DNA of 64,000 nt from Alkalicoccus halolimnae (GTDB lineage: Bacteria; Bacillota; Bacilli; Bacillales; Salisediminibacteriaceae), in the NCBI RefSeq assembly GCF_008014775.2, contig NZ_CP144914.1, forward strand, positions 3,534,001 to 3,598,000, read 5' to 3'. The notes beneath the pieces are model-generated. The model did not search any database. It was not told the origin of the DNA and saw nothing but the letters and a program-made list of their open reading frames with translations. Positions within the stretch are counted from its first letter, which is position 1; each line of letters starts with the position of its first letter. The position numbers and the translations under genes were made by a program. Shown piece by piece: positions 17,934 through 25,776 of the stretch.

Positions 17934-19808
17934 TTAATTTTTTTCTTCCCAGTGCAGTATCTGCTGTACTCTGTCTGCATTTGTGAGCAGCTGGTATAAA
18001 TACTGAAGCTGCGGCAGGTGTGCGTATTTGTCCGGCGTAGCCATGAACAGAACGGCATGGGAGTGAAGCCTATCCTTTTCTATATAAGGCTGTTTCAGCT
18101 GTAAGAGGCTGAAACCTGCCCGATTGACGTGCCCGGAATGTGTATGAACAAACGACAGACCCGGCACAATTTCGTATAAATAATTTTTTTCAATTATCGT
18201 ACGGCGGATATCTTCCAAAAAGTGTTTTTCTACTATATGGTCCTGCTCCAGCAGCGCCACCCCGGTTTGCAGAATCTCATCCAGATCTGTAGAATCCTTG
18301 ACACAAATCCGCGAAGGGGGAATAAGTGCATGGATGGAATCCGTTGTTTCGGTAATCTTAGTAGAGCCGTTTTTCTGTTTAAGATCTTTGATGAAATGCT
18401 CCATTTTTTTGATCTCATTATCTGTAATAATTGGATTTATCGTAACGTAAGGATAAGGGGAATCAGGAAGTGTCACAGTCGATACGATGAAATCCGGTTT
18501 TTCCCATCCTTCTGTTTTATGAAGCATCGATACGGCTGCTGTCTGTTTTACTTCCAGCTGAGGAAAGTGCTTCATTAAAGATACTGTCAGCAGCCTTCCT
18601 GCTGCGATTCCGCCCGGACACATTACCCAGATCTGGTAGCGCTCATTATCAAAGGAAGCCTTTTCATAAATTGTCGCAAAGCTCATGGCAAGTGGGATCA
18701 TACTATCCGTATTTCTTATAAAGCTTTCCGGCATATGAGAGGTAAGTGCTTCTTTCACGTGAAACACAATAAACGGATACTGTTCCTCAACTTTTTGTCT
18801 GAGTGGATGAATAAACTGAATACCGCAGTCTCCTGCGTAAAAATAGGCACGCCATTCTTTGAATATATGCTGCAGATGCTGGGTGTTGAATCCGGTTAAC
18901 CCCATTCTTGTACTAATTTCTTCAATAAATGAAATAAACGCTTTATCAGTTTCAAAATCAGGCTCGCTGCCATTGTAAAGATTCGATGTTGCGCTGAGGT
19001 AGCAGTAGGCGAACTCCATTTCCCCTTCCCCGGGTTCCATGTTAAATCCCCTGCAGAAGCGCTCCCATACTGCCTGAAACCATTCTTCTATTTTAATTTG
19101 TTTATCGCCCACTGAAAGTGTCCTCCCGGAGCGGACACGCTGCATATGAAGCATCCAAACTTTTAAAAAGGCTGTCGGACTCCCGTCGGGTGGAAGTTCT
19201 TCTTCTGCTGTCTTTGCAGCGGTTTCCATTTCTTTCACCGAAATTTCTGACCAGTTTAAATAAGGGACTGGATTCATGCTGTTCCATGCTGACTCCAGTT
19301 GACTCATCACACTGAGCAGGGCAAGACGCTTGTCTCTTTCACTGCCAGCTAATACGAATCCCTTTCTGCCCCGCTCAAGCGTGAGATTGAAAACCTCAGA
19401 CCACTTTTCTACTTTTTCCATCTCCTGCAGCACAGTGCCTCGGCTTACATCCACCTCTTCGGCCAGCTGCCGGAGTGACTGACTGAGATCCTGCATGAGC
19501 AGCTCGTAGATAATAAGCAGAAATCTCTCCGCTGCCGCATCCGCCCGTCCATAAAGGTTCATCGCCTCATCCAGTTCTTTGCGTTTTCCGGCATCCGGCA
19601 TTTCTTCAAGCTCCCACACTCCCTGTCCGGAAGCGTGATCGAGATAAACTCCGTATGTCTTAAGCCACTCGGAAACATATTCCATGTCATAACGAATCGT
19701 CCGCTCTCCAACTTTGAACATGTCTTCCGTGTCTTTCAACTTGAACTGCGTATGACCGTTTACAATCATCTGAACAAGCTGCCGTCTTCTTGTGTTTATT
19801 TTCCTCAC
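17934..19808 (-). CDS. PRD-containing PTS transcriptional regulator
   Basis: A BglG/MtlR-class activator of about 624 residues. Two N-terminal helix-turn-helix regions (TRRRQLVQMI... and LRQLAEEVDVSRGTV) are followed by two PTS-regulation domains (about 170-395), a GatB-like EIIB domain with a cysteine in MCPGGIAAGR, and a C-terminal EIIA-like domain with VHTHSGH. Such proteins sense PTS flux through phosphorylation of PRD histidines and activate their own operon. The start is uncertain. I give the GTG at 19808, which lies inside the strong GGGAGGTGAGG; an in-frame TTG at 19847 and an ATA nine bases after the GTG are alternatives. A cre-like site lies upstream. Confidence 0.85.
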   Translation of the reverse strand: MRKINTRRRQLVQMIVNGHTQFKLKDTEDMFKVGERTIRYDMEYVSEWLKTYGVYLDHASGQGVWELEEMPDAGKRKELDEAMNLYGRADAAAERFLLIIYELLMQDLSQSLRQLAEEVDVSRGTVLQEMEKVEKWSEVFNLTLERGRKGFVLAGSERDKRLALLSVMSQLESAWNSMNPVPYLNWSEISVKEMETAAKTAEEELPPDGSPTAFLKVWMLHMQRVRSGRTLSVGDKQIKIEEWFQAVWERFCRGFNMEPGEGEMEFAYCYLSATSNLYNGSEPDFETDKAFISFIEEISTRMGLTGFNTQHLQHIFKEWRAYFYAGDCGIQFIHPLRQKVEEQYPFIVFHVKEALTSHMPESFIRNTDSMIPLAMSFATIYEKASFDNERYQIWVMCPGGIAAGRLLTVSLMKHFPQLEVKQTAAVSMLHKTEGWEKPDFIVSTVTLPDSPYPYVTINPIITDNEIKKMEHFIKDLKQKNGSTKITETTDSIHALIPPSRICVKDSTDLDEILQTGVALLEQDHIVEKHFLEDIRRTIIEKNYLYEIVPGLSFVHTHSGHVNRAGFSLLQLKQPYIEKDRLHSHAVLFMATPDKYAHLPQLQYLYQLLTNADRVQQILHWEEKN

Positions 19809-19850
19809 CTCCCTGCTGTAAATGAAGTATACAACGGCCACCCTCAAAAA

Positions 19851-19864
19851 TGAATGCGCTTACA
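19851..19864. promoter_or_regulatory. cre site of the PTS operon
   Basis: TGAATGCGCTTACA differs from the CcpA consensus TGWAANCGNTNWCA at one position. It lies about 40 bases upstream of the regulator start, where CcpA would block the operon when preferred sugars are present. The near-identical TGAATACGCTTACA occurs at 52051. Confidence 0.7.
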
Positions 19865-19975
19865 TTATGAATGTTTTCAAAATAGTCTGAAATAATTTGA
19901 ACGGTGGAAATGGCTGTTAAATCAACCTTTATAAGGTTTCTTATCTTAAACTGGACCCCTCAGTAACAGAATCTG

Positions 19976-20150
19976 TTATAGAGAGGATTCTCTTTGTCCT
20001 GTATTTGGCTCTTCCAGTAAAAAGACATCTTTGTTTCCTTGTTTTATTAAAGTTACCTTTTCAAGATGTTGTTCAAGTGCCTTTATTAAAATGTTCAATT
20101 TGCTTATTTGAACCATATTTAATTACTGCTTCCTGTTTATTCATTATCAT
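19976..20150 (-). pseudogene. Frameshifted small ORF
   Basis: Reading from the ATG at 20150 (or 20144, after AGAGGGAG) gives about 25 codons (MNKQEAVIKYGSNKQIEHF...) and then a stop. Shifting frame by one base near 20085 restores a sensible continuation (IKALEQHLEKVTLIKQG... to a stop at 19976). The joined product would be a short helix-rich protein of about 57 residues. The family was not recognised. Either a real frameshift or coincidence in AT-rich DNA. Confidence 0.35.
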
Positions 20151-20581
20151 ATTTGTTTTTATTCTCCCTCTAATAAAAAGGCAATACGGATTAAGTTTTT
20201 CGATAGCCCATTACTAACGCTGGCTGACTTTGGCAATGAAGATACCAATACAAATAGTGGAATTAAGAATGGTAACAGTTCTTATATTAGTAGATGATAG
20301 TCGCAGTGACACAGGGCGACTACAGAGGAAATCAGCACTTACTTCCGTTAATTTCGTAGAGGGACCACCCGAGTAAATAGCGTAAGACAAACCCTTTGGA
20401 AAGTGTGCCACGTAAAACAAAGACTGGTGACTTTTGAGAGGTTTATAAATAATAGATCGAATATATAGTATATTTTTTGGTAAAAACATTTAATTTATAA
20501 TGTCCAAATACCTGTTATTTTTTAACTATTTTATTCCTTTTTTTGTTATAATTATATTTATATTCTATTTAAGGAGGTAAA
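20151..20581. other. AT-rich intergenic stretch
   Basis: About 430 bases with no credible gene. A 91-codon minus-strand ORF (20489-20214) has no ribosome binding site or known motif. The right end is very AT-rich with several TATAAT-like words around 20545-20555 that could promote the DUF4190 gene. Confidence 0.4.
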
Positions 20582-20638
20582 TTGAATAGATTCATAATCT
20601 TATATTTTATTGGAGAAATTAAGGGGGAGTTTTTGTGA
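20582..20638 (+). CDS. Putative 18-codon leader peptide
   Basis: A perfect ribosome binding site AAGGAGGT lies three bases before a TTG that opens an 18-codon frame (LNRFIILYFIGEIKGEFL). Its TGA stop overlaps the GTG start of the next gene (GTGA at 20635-20638). This fits a translationally coupled leader or a small hydrophobic protein. An alternative is that the AAGGAGGT is fortuitous, since the downstream GTG has its own AAGGGGGAG. Confidence 0.45.
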   Translation: MNRFIILYFIGEIKGEFL

Positions 20639-21444
20639 GTGAAGAAGCAGTCAGTGTAAGTCAAAGTAATATTAATGCCAATGGGTTAGCTACGGCATCT
20701 TTAGTATTAGGTATTGTTGGGTTAGTCATTGGTTTGATACCATTTTTAGGTTGGTTTCTCTTTCCTGCCTGGATTTTGGCAATTATTTTTGGAATAATAG
20801 GAAGAAAACAAAATTACAAAAGAGGTAGTGCTACAGTAGGTATGGTTTTAGGGATTGTAACGCTTGTATACAAATTCGGATTTTGGATTGTTATAGCTTT
20901 AATACCTACTGAGGATGCAGAAGAATTTACCGCCACTGCAAGTGAAAACAACCAATCGAATGAAATAGCAGCAATGGATAATGAAAATGAAGATTCAGTC
21001 AGCAATAATAGCGAAGATAATGCCAATGAAGTGAACAACGAAGCAGAAGCTGATCAAGAAGAAGCTGTATCTGTGGGTGACACCATCAATTTTGATGGAT
21101 TAGAAATTACACTTAATAAAGCTTACACTTCTTCTGGAAATGACTTTGAAGAGCCAGGAAATGATCATTTTGCTATTCTTGATTTGACTATAGTGAATAA
21201 AACGGATGAACCCGCTAACGTATCTACTATATTACAAATGTCTCTTCAAGACGGAGATGGTTATACACATGACGCTACGATATATACTGAATCCCAAGGC
21301 AGCTTAGACGGTGAAATAGGCGAGGGTCGTGAAAATCGTGGAGAAGTTGTTTTCGATGTGAATGAATCAGATACTTACGAATTTATTTTTGAACATCCCT
21401 TCACTTCCGGCCAAGCAATTTGGAAAGTGGAATTAGAAGATTAA
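20635..21444 (+). CDS. DUF4190/DUF4352 membrane protein
   Basis: A 269-residue protein with two domains. Residues about 15-95 form a DUF4190-type unit of two glycine-rich membrane hairpins (GLATASLVLGIVGLV... and GSATVGMVLGIVTLV). An acidic Glu/Asn linker follows (about 100-145), then a C-terminal DUF4352-like extracytoplasmic domain (about 145-269) with the conserved VGDTINFDGLEITL and H-F-A-I-L-D-L-T-I-V-N-K patterns. Function unknown; such proteins are common in Gram-positives. The GTG start follows AAGGGGGAG by five bases. The gene is AT-rich like 14831-15586, with which it shares linker and domain type. Confidence 0.8.
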   Translation: MSEEAVSVSQSNINANGLATASLVLGIVGLVIGLIPFLGWFLFPAWILAIIFGIIGRKQNYKRGSATVGMVLGIVTLVYKFGFWIVIALIPTEDAEEFTATASENNQSNEIAAMDNENEDSVSNNSEDNANEVNNEAEADQEEAVSVGDTINFDGLEITLNKAYTSSGNDFEEPGNDHFAILDLTIVNKTDEPANVSTILQMSLQDGDGYTHDATIYTESQGSLDGEIGEGRENRGEVVFDVNESDTYEFIFEHPFTSGQAIWKVELED

Positions 21445-21474
21445 AAGAGGCCCTACGGGGTTTCTTTTTTTTAA
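21442..21474 (+). terminator. Terminator of the DUF4190/DUF4352 gene
   Basis: GAGGCCC pairs with GGGGTTTC across a short loop with G-U pairs and is followed by a run of eight T. It starts at the stop codon. Confidence 0.75.
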
Positions 21475-21780
21475 GCGGTGTTTAAGTCTGTGGTTCTTAC
21501 GCACGTTTGATGAAAACAAACTATATCTGACAAAAAAGCTAATTTCACCCTTTAAAATTCTTTCGTTTAAGCCTGGGCCACCAGCTTTTAAAGTAAAGTT
21601 ATCTTTTGTAATCTTAAGTCGGAAAGCCAGGTCCCCTTTCTTTGCGTAAGAGCCAAGTCTGTTGTTGATCCATGTAGAAAACTTCGCTACAACTCCGCAG
21701 GCTTGCCGCTTCGTTTTGATTTTCCAATACAGAAAGTCCGCTGGTGGAATCAATGATATCCAGAAGAGGTTTCCTTTATT
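21475..21780 (-). repeat. Family B element interrupted by a MITE
   Basis: Flanks at 21475-21491 and 21655-21780 join into a family B copy in reverse orientation (AAGCGGTGTTTAAGTCTG / TTGTTGATCCATGTAGAAAAC / CAGGCTTGCCG / CTTCGTTTTGATTTTCC), as in the copy at 52092. The middle is deleted and the 163-bp MITE sits in the left part. Confidence 0.7.
21492..21654 (+). mobile_element. 163-bp MITE, copy C1
   Basis: The ends GGTTCTTACGC (21492-21502) and GCGTAAGAGCC (21644-21654) are inverted repeats with one mismatch. The element is flanked by a perfect 8-bp direct repeat AAGTCTGT (21484-21491 and 21655-21662). A second copy of exactly the same length is at 58888. There is no coding capacity. GG(C/T)TCTT ends with 8-bp duplications suggest mobilisation by an ISL3-type transposase, which is not present in the window (inference). 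Confidence 0.88.
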
Positions 21781-21796
21781 AGATGGCAGATGCTGC

Positions 21797-22010
21797 TCGG
21801 TCTTTTTACCATAAGCTGTAGTAGAGATGGAGCGACTCCGAGGTGATCAAGGACGAGCCGAAGATCCATTCCGCCCGACGGAAGGGAGGATGGAATTAGC
21901 TGAGGCCGGCCCTGCGCCCCCATGGAAACGAAAGCGAGTGTTTACAGAAGTGGAAACTAATGATTAAGTTCAACATATAAAGTTATTATATTTTCAAGGT
22001 AGCTATATAT
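21797..22010 (-). repeat. Family A palindromic repeat, copy A3 (inverted)
   Basis: Reads on the minus strand: CTTGAAAATATAATAAC border (near 22000), CGCTTTCGTTTCCATGGGG, GGCCGGCCTCAGCTAAT, hairpin arms ATTCCATCC facing GGGCGGAAT, GGATCTTCGGCTCGTCC. Related to A2 by GTTTCCATGGGGGCGCAGGG. It fills most of 21797-22010; the rest of the gap up to the tRNA holds only the tRNA terminator. Confidence 0.75.
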
Positions 22011-22049
22011 AGAAAATATTAGTAAATTGCTCAACGTTATAAAAAATAA

Positions 22050-22074
22050 AAAACCCTTGCTCATCAAGGGTTTT
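22050..22074 (-). terminator. tRNA-Arg terminator
   Basis: On the minus strand AAAACCCTTG pairs with CAAGGGTTTT around a five-base loop and is followed by TTATTTTTTA. It lies just after the tRNA 3' end. Confidence 0.85.
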
Positions 22075-22088
22075 GGCAGTTGTTTATA

Positions 22089-22165
22089 TGGCGACCCTGA
22101 GAGGATTTGAACCTCCGACCTGCCGCTTAGGAGGCGGCTGCTCTATCCTGCTGAGCTACAGGGTC
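22089..22165 (-). tRNA. tRNA-Arg (anticodon CCT)
   Basis: The minus strand folds as a full cloverleaf. Acceptor arms GACCCTG and CAGGGTC pair, the D-arm reads GCTCAGCAGGATAGAGC, the anticodon loop CTCCTAA gives CCT (decodes AGG), and the T-arm reads AGGTTCAAATCCT-type. Discriminator G and CCA (22089-22091) are encoded. 77 nt including CCA. Confidence 0.97.
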
Positions 22166-22170
22166 ATGGG

Positions 22171-22197
22171 AAAGCCGGTTCCGTACCGGCTTTTTTT
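22171..22197. terminator. Hairpin between Cof gene and tRNA
   Basis: AAAGCCGGT pairs with ACCGGCTTT over a five-base loop. The long T run is on the plus strand, but the gene that would use it (the Cof hydrolase) reads on the minus strand, where the hairpin is followed only by TTTCCC. It may be a weak terminator or attenuator ahead of the tRNA. Confidence 0.55.
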
Positions 22198-22212
22198 GTG
22201 TCTTTCTCTATT

Positions 22213-22989
22213 CTACTTAATAAGACCGAAGTTACGCAAGGCTTTTACGAGACCATCTTCACTGACGTGTGCCGTCTGCACAGCGGCCGCAGCTTTTGCC
22301 TGAGGGACGGAGTTGCCCATCGCTACGCTGTTTTTTGTGAATTGGAGCATTTCCACATCGTTGGGGCCGTCACCGAAAACATACACATCGTCGCGGGAAG
22401 CTCCGAGGCGGTTCATGACTTTCTCGATGCCGATCGCTTTTGATCCTCCTGCCGGAAGAACATCGGTGGAAACTTCATGCCAGCGGATAAAATCAAAATC
22501 GCCGAATTTTTCTTCGTACGGCTTCTCTTCTCCTTCGGCACAAAAAAGCAGCGTCTGATAAATGTTTCTTCCCTGCAAATATGATTCGTCAAAGGCCGGG
22601 TGGTCAAACTTGAGAGACCCGAGGCTTGCTTCAATATGGGGATGATGCGGGACATTAGCCTTCATGTCGCGGTGATCGAGGTAGACGACAGGGTGATCAT
22701 TTTTCGTTGCGTATTCGGTAAAATACTTTAACGCATCGGGGTCAAGGGCCTTTTTGTAAATGGCCTCCCCTTCAAATTCCACGTAGGAGCCGTTAAAGCT
22801 TATGAACGAATTCACCTGCAGGCGCTTGCGCAGCTCTGCAAACATAAAAGGTGCCCTCCCCGTTGCGATCGCTACGTAATGGCCCTGTTTTTTCAATTCT
22901 GCAATCGCTGCTTCCGTTGATGCGGGCAGCTTTTTTTCTTCATCGAGCAGGGTACCGTCAATATCAAAAAAAAGTATTTTTTGTTCCAT
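22213..22989 (-). CDS. Cof-type HAD-IIB phosphatase
   Basis: A 258-residue HAD-superfamily hydrolase, IIB (Cof) subfamily: cytosolic Mg-dependent phosphatases of sugar phosphates or cofactors such as FMN or PLP. Motif I is FFDIDGTLLD (Asp nucleophile and acid at residues about 9 and 11), motif II T-G-R (ATGRAP), the Lys of motif III is in GSKAIGIEKV, and motif IV is FGDGPNDVEM. Substrate unknown. AAGGAGAG precedes the ATG. It is transcribed towards tRNA-Arg and divergently from metA. Confidence 0.92.
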   Translation of the reverse strand: MEQKILFFDIDGTLLDEEKKLPASTEAAIAELKKQGHYVAIATGRAPFMFAELRKRLQVNSFISFNGSYVEFEGEAIYKKALDPDALKYFTEYATKNDHPVVYLDHRDMKANVPHHPHIEASLGSLKFDHPAFDESYLQGRNIYQTLLFCAEGEEKPYEEKFGDFDFIRWHEVSTDVLPAGGSKAIGIEKVMNRLGASRDDVYVFGDGPNDVEMLQFTKNSVAMGNSVPQAKAAAAVQTAHVSEDGLVKALRNFGLIK

Positions 22990-23191
22990 GAGTAAACTCT
23001 CCTTTTCTAATGCCTTTCGCTTTTATCTATTATAAGTGAACGACTGCACGCAGTACACCCATGAGGACTTTTTCTTTATTTTTCAAATGTCAGTCGGGAA
23101 AAAATACATTAAAAAAAGCATCAGGATTCTCCAAATCCCCCTTTTATAGAGAGGTTCATCAATAAATTCTCTGCTGCAAAGCATTAAACCT

Positions 23192-23219
23192 TTGTAGATT
23201 TCCTGCCACTTGTTATAAT
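23192..23219 (+). promoter_or_regulatory. metA promoter
   Basis: TTGTAG (23192-23197), a 16-base spacer and TATAAT (23214-23219), about 40 bases before the GTG start. The leader is too short for an S-box (SAM) riboswitch, which is often found before Bacillus methionine genes. Confidence 0.65.
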
Positions 23220-23258
23220 AGAAGTTATCAGAAATTTTCGCATAAGGAGGCGGGCGCA

Positions 23259-24173
23259 GTGCCGATTAATGTACCGAAGAACCTACCGGCAAAAGATATA
23301 TTGGAAACAGAGAATATTTTCGTCATGGAAGATGAGCGGGCGACGATGCAGGACATTCGTCCGCTTAACATCGTTATTTTAAACTTAATGCCGGAAAAAG
23401 AAAAGACAGAAGCCCACCTGCTGCGGCTGCTCGGGAATTCTCCGCTTCAGGTTAATATTACGTTCCTGCGTACTGCTTCGTACCAGCCGAAGAACGTCAG
23501 CACTTCTCACCTGGAAGCTTTTTATCAGGATTTTGACAGCATTAAAGATCATAAATTCGACGGAATGATCATTACGGGAGCACCGATTGAGCACATTCAA
23601 TTTGAAAACGTTCTGTATTGGCAGGAAATTACGTCGATTATGGACTGGGCAAAAGATAACGTTACGTCGAGTCTTCATATCTGCTGGGGCGCACAGGCCG
23701 CTCTTTATCACCTTTACGGCATTAACAAAGTCCCGCTTGAACAGAAGTGTTCGGGTATTTTCCGGCACCGTATCGATCCGTTGATGAAAAAAATTGAGCT
23801 GCTGCGGGGCTTTGATGATGAGTTTATCGCCCCTCATTCGCGGCATACCAACATTTCCATCGAAGCTCCCGAGGAACATGATGAGCTGCTTCTGCTCGCT
23901 TCCTCCAAGGAGGCAGGGCCGTTCCTGCTTATGTCCAAGGACGGAAAACACATTATGGCCACAGGACACCTGGAGTATGACACGGTTACGCTGAAAGAAG
24001 AATATGAAAGAGATCTGGACCGCGGTCTCAGCGTCCAGATTCCTTCTCACTACTTTCCGAATAACGATCCGAGCGAAGCACCGATGAACCGCTGGCGTTC
24101 CCACGCCCATCTGCTTTTTTCCAACTGGCTGAATTACTATGTGTACCAGCAGACGCCTTACGAATGGAAATAG
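23259..24173 (+). CDS. metA: Homoserine O-acetyltransferase (MetA family)
   Basis: A 304-residue enzyme that activates homoserine for methionine synthesis. It aligns in register with E. coli MetA: the nucleophile Cys142 lies in [12 protein letters not shown] and the His/Glu pair in GHLEYDT (residues 237 and 239). Residue 111 is Glu (GAPIEH). In B. cereus MetA, Glu at this position specifies acetyl-CoA, whereas E. coli has Gly and uses succinyl-CoA; acetyl transfer is therefore predicted despite the common 'succinyltransferase' name. GTG start after AGGAGG. Homoserine would come from the hom product encoded 12 kb away. Confidence 0.95.
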   Translation: MPINVPKNLPAKDILETENIFVMEDERATMQDIRPLNIVILNLMPEKEKTEAHLLRLLGNSPLQVNITFLRTASYQPKNVSTSHLEAFYQDFDSIKDHKFDGMIITGAPIEHIQFENVLYWQEITSIMDWAKDNVTSSLHICWGAQAALYHLYGINKVPLEQKCSGIFRHRIDPLMKKIELLRGFDDEFIAPHSRHTNISIEAPEEHDELLLLASSKEAGPFLLMSKDGKHIMATGHLEYDTVTLKEEYERDLDRGLSVQIPSHYFPNNDPSEAPMNRWRSHAHLLFSNWLNYYVYQQTPYEWK

Positions 24174-24186
24174 CATATACCCTGAG

Positions 24187-24219
24187 AGCTGTTCTGCATC
24201 ATTGCAGGACAGCTTTTTT
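24187..24219 (+). terminator. metA terminator
   Basis: AGCTGTTCTGCA pairs with TGCAGGACAGCT (one G-U) over a four-base loop, followed by TTTTT. Confidence 0.9.
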
Positions 24220-24283
24220 GTTTTATTTTCTAAAGGAAGGGTATATATGGCTTTATGTTCAAATATGAAAAGGAGCGGTACAC

Positions 24284-25753
24284 ATGAGTGAAACACCGAG
24301 AAATAATACAATGATGCAGTTTTTTGAGTGGCACCTTCCCAATGATGGGGACCACTGGAACCGCCTTGCCGAAATGGCAGAGGAAATAAAAAATCAGGGA
24401 ATCGATTCTATCTGGATTCCGCCCGCTTCTAAAGCTATTTCCCAGGATGATAACGGGTACGGCACGTACGATGTTTATGACCTCGGGGAATTTGATCAAA
24501 AAGGAACTGTGCGGACGAAATACGGCACGAAAGACGAGCTGCTGAAAAGTATCGAAGTCTGTCACGAGCATGGCATCCGGGTTTATGCCGATGTGGTTAT
24601 GAACCACAAAGCGGGAGCGGATGACACAGAGCTTTTCAAGGCGATCCAGGTCGATCCCGACAACCGGGAAGAAGAAATTTCCGAGCCTTACGATATCGAA
24701 GGATGGACACGCTTTACGTTTCCTGGCCGGGACGGAGAATACTCTGAGTTTACATGGAACTTTGACCATTTCAACGGTACAGATTACGATGCCAACGAAG
24801 ATAAGCAGGCCGTATTTCATATTTTAGGGGAAGATAAAGACTGGAATGATCATGTCGATGATGAATTCGGCAACTACGATTACCTGATGTTTGCCAACAT
24901 CGATTACGACCATCCCGAAGTCCGGGAAGAAATGCTGGAATGGGGAAAATGGTTTGCCGGGACGACCCAGGTGGACGGGTTCCGTCTCGATGCGATAAAA
25001 CATATTAACCACCTGTTCGTTAAGGATTTTATTGATGCCCTCCGCACCGAGCACGGGGATGATTTTTATTTCGTCGGGGAATTCTGGAATCCGGAGATTG
25101 AAGCTGTAGAAACGTTCCTCGAATATGCTGATTACAGCCTTGACCTGTTTGACGTTACGCTGCACTACAAATTTTTTGAGGCATCCAATCAGGGGGACGG
25201 GTTTGACATGTCTACCATTTTTGAGGATACGATCGTTGACAGACATCCGCTGCAGGCAGTGACTTTCGTAGACAATCACGATTCGCAGCCAAACGAAGCG
25301 CTTGAGTCGTGGGTGGAAGACTGGTTCAAGCCTCTTGCCTATGCGATGATCCTTCTTCGGGAAGACGGCTATCCGTGTGTTTTTTACGGAGACTATGCAG
25401 GCATAAATGGGGATGAGCCTATTGAGGCCAAACGGGAAATGCTCGAACCCCTTCTTGATGCCCGGTATAATTACAGCTACGGTGATCAGGAAGACTACCT
25501 CGACCACCCAAATACTATCGGCTGGGTCCGTTTCGGTGTGGAGGATATCCCTCACTCCGGCTGCGCTGTCATTATGACGAATGGAGAGCCGGGAGAAAAA
25601 CGTATGTTTGTCGGCGAAGATCGTGGCGGTGAGGAGTGGCTCGATATGACCGGAACAATCGATGATACGATTACTATCGAAGATGACGGCTGGGCAAATT
25701 TCCCTGTGGAAGGCGGAAGTGTCTCCGTCTTCATTCAGAAAATAGACGACTGA
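24284..25753 (+). CDS. Cytoplasmic alpha-amylase (GH13), copy 1
   Basis: A 489-residue glycoside hydrolase family 13 enzyme without a signal peptide, so it acts on internal alpha-1,4-glucans. It begins directly with the barrel strand NTMMQFFEWHLP. Conserved regions are visible: DVVMNH (103-108), nucleophile Asp236 in GFRLDAIKH, acid/base Glu266 in FVGEF, and transition-state Asp333 in FVDNHDSQ. A C-terminal beta domain follows. This resembles the intracellular GH13_5 amylases of Bacillus. The protein is strikingly acidic, as in halophiles. A second gene 630 bases downstream encodes a collinear paralogue, about 70% identical by manual count. Confidence 0.93.
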   Translation: MSETPRNNTMMQFFEWHLPNDGDHWNRLAEMAEEIKNQGIDSIWIPPASKAISQDDNGYGTYDVYDLGEFDQKGTVRTKYGTKDELLKSIEVCHEHGIRVYADVVMNHKAGADDTELFKAIQVDPDNREEEISEPYDIEGWTRFTFPGRDGEYSEFTWNFDHFNGTDYDANEDKQAVFHILGEDKDWNDHVDDEFGNYDYLMFANIDYDHPEVREEMLEWGKWFAGTTQVDGFRLDAIKHINHLFVKDFIDALRTEHGDDFYFVGEFWNPEIEAVETFLEYADYSLDLFDVTLHYKFFEASNQGDGFDMSTIFEDTIVDRHPLQAVTFVDNHDSQPNEALESWVEDWFKPLAYAMILLREDGYPCVFYGDYAGINGDEPIEAKREMLEPLLDARYNYSYGDQEDYLDHPNTIGWVRFGVEDIPHSGCAVIMTNGEPGEKRMFVGEDRGGEEWLDMTGTIDDTITIEDDGWANFPVEGGSVSVFIQKIDD

Positions 25754-25776
25754 TATCCTGTTACTTCTGTTTATAA

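Noticed and set aside
23040..23258. S-box (SAM) riboswitch before metA
   Set aside because: The -10 box is about 40 bases from the start codon, too close for an S-box, and none of its conserved words are visible.
23385..24311. 308-codon minus-strand ORF across metA
   Set aside because: Opposite a gene with complete catalytic residues; no start signal and no domain.
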